The position numbers and the translations under genes are program-made. This document shows, piece after piece, positions 12,284 to 14,838 of a stretch of 14,838 nt of DNA (its first letter is position 1; every line of letters begins with the position of its first letter). The stretch is from Spartobacteria bacterium (GTDB lineage Bacteria; Verrucomicrobiota; Verrucomicrobiia; Chthoniobacterales; Terrimicrobiaceae), in assembly GCA_947487745.1 (NCBI GenBank), contig CANKXQ010000013.1, positions 1 to 14,838 on the forward strand, in the 5' to 3' direction. Below the pieces are notes generated by a model. It made no database searches, was not told the origin of the DNA, and saw only the letters and a program-made list of their open reading frames with translations.

Positions 12284-13507
12284 TCAGGTGTCATTTTCCC
12301 CGACCAAAAGCCCCAAACTTGATTCGGCCAAAGCACTCCTGACTGGCTCCAGCGCATCTTCCGGAAAACCCATCGGCACTTTAAAATCCGCATCCAGAAT
12401 TTTCCTCAACGCGGCAAGAAACACTCCCGGTTGATCGTCAAAATCGATATCCAACTCCTGTGGAAAAACCGCATCCAAAATGGCGACACCGCAATCCGTC
12501 TCCTCCAGAAGTTCTTCACTCCAGCGGATGATGACATCAATCGCCGACTCTTCCGGAAAGCGCTGGGCAACGAGCGAGAAAAGATCGCCCCGCGTGCGGA
12601 CATTCAGCAGCAGCGCTAGAAAAAAACGATGCTCGGGGTCTGAAATGCGGGCCCGCATGGCCTTGATCCGATCCCGCCGTCCGCACTCGTCCAAAGTGGA
12701 TTCGATACCCAGAGCAAGCGCGCCGTGTTTTTTTTGAAAAGCCGCATAGACACTCTCCCACACCCCCGAATCCCGCAGGTGTCCCATGCAGTTTTGGAGA
12801 ATGTGGAAGCCGCGCTCGAAGTCCAACTCCTGGATCATCTCCAGCACCAAATCCAAATACGCGGGGTCCTGGATTTGCTCGAGCACATCAAGCACCTGGC
12901 GCCGCCTCAGCGTGAGCGGATCACTGAAAACGGGATCATAAGCGACATGCGGAGGGAGATAGTTGAATTGCGGTCCAGTGCCCGGATCATGCTGCGTGCG
13001 CACGACCGCTGTGATCGATGGCGTATCCAAATGAAAAAGGGAGTGGATACAGGAGCGACCCGAAATAATCGGCACCGTGCACCCCGTCTCGAGCAGGGAA
13101 ATTTCCCTCATCCGCAAATCACCCACGCGGAAATGCGGCGTGATCGCGGTGTCTTTTTCGAACTCGAATTGCGCATGAATGCTCGATCCAGACATCACAT
13201 GAAACGCACCGGAGAATTCGTGCTGATGAATCGCCGTCGTGCCATCCATCCAAAAAAGCAACTGGATGTAAAAACGAGGGTTCTCGTAAACAATGATCTC
13301 AGGCTCGCCGAATCCAGACTCCGTCTGCGAAGGCTGTGAATCGTCGAGCAGGAAGGCCCGCAGAAATTTCTCCAAATCCACATGGCTGGCCGGCGGGTTG
13401 TTCCGCAACTCGTCCATCGCGATGCCGGGAAATTTTTCCAGTGAGAAATTCTCCTGTTTCCACCGCATCAGAACGGCATTTCCGAGCTTTTGAAAAAATG
13501 AATCCAT
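12284..13507 (-). CDS. Cupin-like protein with C-terminal helical region (407 aa), function unknown
   Basis: The ATG at 13507 has GGGAGA seven bases upstream (13520-13515). Residues about 75-190 look like a cupin beta-barrel: YIQLLFWMDGTTAIHQHEFS and GAFHVMSGSSIHAQFEF give a HQHE metal-type motif. TGCTVPIISGRSCIHSLFHL gives the second cupin motif with a further His. This suggests a metal-dependent dioxygenase-like fold, similar in style to cysteine dioxygenase, but the substrate is unknown. From about 200 to 407 the protein is mostly helical and acidic (for example LDVLEQIQDPAYLDLVLEMI, ILQNCMGHLRDSGVW, LLEETDCGVAILDAVFP) and resembles a helical-repeat domain. It probably follows thiC and the DUF4256 gene in one transcript, with 75 bases to the latter. 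Confidence 0.72.
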   Translation of the reverse strand: MDSFFQKLGNAVLMRWKQENFSLEKFPGIAMDELRNNPPASHVDLEKFLRAFLLDDSQPSQTESGFGEPEIIVYENPRFYIQLLFWMDGTTAIHQHEFSGAFHVMSGSSIHAQFEFEKDTAITPHFRVGDLRMREISLLETGCTVPIISGRSCIHSLFHLDTPSITAVVRTQHDPGTGPQFNYLPPHVAYDPVFSDPLTLRRRQVLDVLEQIQDPAYLDLVLEMIQELDFERGFHILQNCMGHLRDSGVWESVYAAFQKKHGALALGIESTLDECGRRDRIKAMRARISDPEHRFFLALLLNVRTRGDLFSLVAQRFPEESAIDVIIRWSEELLEETDCGVAILDAVFPQELDIDFDDQPGVFLAALRKILDADFKVPMGFPEDALEPVRSALAESSLGLLVGENDT

Positions 13508-13582
13508 GCAGCAATCTCCCACCGACTGTGAGGCTCCGACAAGGAGGAACTCCGAAGGCGAAAACAAAACCTCTGCGCGATT

Positions 13583-14152
13583 TTAGATCCTGAGAGATCC
13601 TCTAAACGCCCGGACTGCGAAGTAAGACTGCGGGCCGTTATGATAGGTGAAGACACGACCGAATCGACGATCGCAAAAAATCGCGCCCCCGAGGCTTCGA
13701 ACACTTTCGGGCGTTTTCACCCAACTCGATGTCTTCGTATCGAACTCACCGAGTTGTTGCAATTCGCGGTATTCCTCCTCGGTCAAAATCTCGATTCCCA
13801 TCTCTGCAGCCATGTCGATGGCGTTATTGTGCGGTTTGGCTTCCTTGCGTGATTCGAGACCCTTCCTGTCGTAGCAGAGGGACGCTCGCCCCTTCGGAGC
13901 TTGTTCGGAGCAATCAACGAAAATGAGCTCTCCAGTCACTCGATCTTGGCCAACCACATCGGGCTCTCTTCCGGTGCGCTCCATTCCATAAAGGGACCAA
14001 AGCTTTCCGGCGTTCGCCTCCAGCCTCGCTTGGACTTGAGGCCAGGCCACGTCCGCATGCCGCCGCATATTCGACTCAAAGCGCGTTTTCAAGACCTCAA
14101 GAAAATCGCTGCACAACTCCGGCGGGAGTGCTTTTGCGGGCGCGGGGGTCAT
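13583..14152 (-). CDS. DUF4256 domain-containing protein (189 aa)
   Basis: The whole protein matches the DUF4256 pattern: RFESNMRRHADVAWPQVQARL near 25, LWSLYGMERTGREPDVVGQD (about 52-71), TGELIFVDCSEQAPKGRASL, CYDRKGLESRKEAKP, AAEMGIEILTEEEYRELQQL, FDTKTSSWVKTPESVRSLGG, DRRFGRVFTYHNGPQSYF and FRGSLR at the end. The family is widespread, cytosolic and of unknown role. It starts at ATG 14152, seven bases after the thiC stop, so the two are in one operon; a longer frame to 14197 would overlap thiC without family support. No signal peptide. The pairing with thiC may be only positional. Confidence 0.87.
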   Translation of the reverse strand: MTPAPAKALPPELCSDFLEVLKTRFESNMRRHADVAWPQVQARLEANAGKLWSLYGMERTGREPDVVGQDRVTGELIFVDCSEQAPKGRASLCYDRKGLESRKEAKPHNNAIDMAAEMGIEILTEEEYRELQQLGEFDTKTSSWVKTPESVRSLGGAIFCDRRFGRVFTYHNGPQSYFAVRAFRGSLRI

Positions 14153-14159
14153 CTTAAAA

Positions 14160-14838
<679 letters not shown>

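Overview
The window joins an accessory region, a chromosomal-type integron at about 1-2882, to ordinary chromosome carrying metabolic and housekeeping genes. The DNA is moderately GC-rich and densely coded. The organism is an environmental bacterium. The integrase type, the gene mix (infC, thiC, avtA, a DUF4410 lipoprotein, a TMTC-like membrane TPR protein) and an ACCACAGAGG-type repeat inside the integrase would fit Verrucomicrobiota or a relative. That assignment is inference; nothing here proves it.

Region 1 (1-2882), integron. A 498-residue tyrosine recombinase with the hallmarks of IntI runs rightward from 1386. An attI-like core site lies just upstream of it. A divergent leftward array of gene cassettes follows: cassette 1 (728-1308, small hydrophobic protein), cassette 2 (32-727, unknown 185-residue protein) and the first 31 bases of cassette 3. 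Cassette boundaries can be drawn to the base, because the R'' box of each attC is complementary to the first bases of its own cassette, as expected for a circularised cassette. The integrase is odd: its N-terminal core-binding domain is present twice.

Region 2 (2883-5551). A probable decayed PIN-domain toxin tail follows the integrase. A leftward operon comes next: small membrane protein, betaine-aldehyde-type dehydrogenase, exported DUF3108 protein. Its genes overlap, and the dehydrogenase start is coupled to the preceding stop.

Region 3 (5552-8531). A rightward TMTC-like multi-pass membrane protein with TPR repeats converges on a leftward Sfp-type phosphopantetheinyl transferase. A small basic protein with a coiled-coil start and a winged-helix-like end follows, closed by a near-ideal bidirectional terminator.

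Region 4 (8532-12283). avtA (valine-pyruvate aminotransferase) and a DUF4410 lipoprotein are divergent. A leftward infC-HAD phosphatase pair follows. infC has no ordinary start codon in the right place and very probably starts at ATT behind a strong Shine-Dalgarno sequence, as in E. coli. A 35-codon basic ORF may lie in the infC upstream gap.

Region 5 (12284-14838). The leftward genes thiC (partial, 3' end), DUF4256 and a cupin-like protein are probably one transcription unit. No rRNA, tRNA, CRISPR array or insertion sequence was seen.
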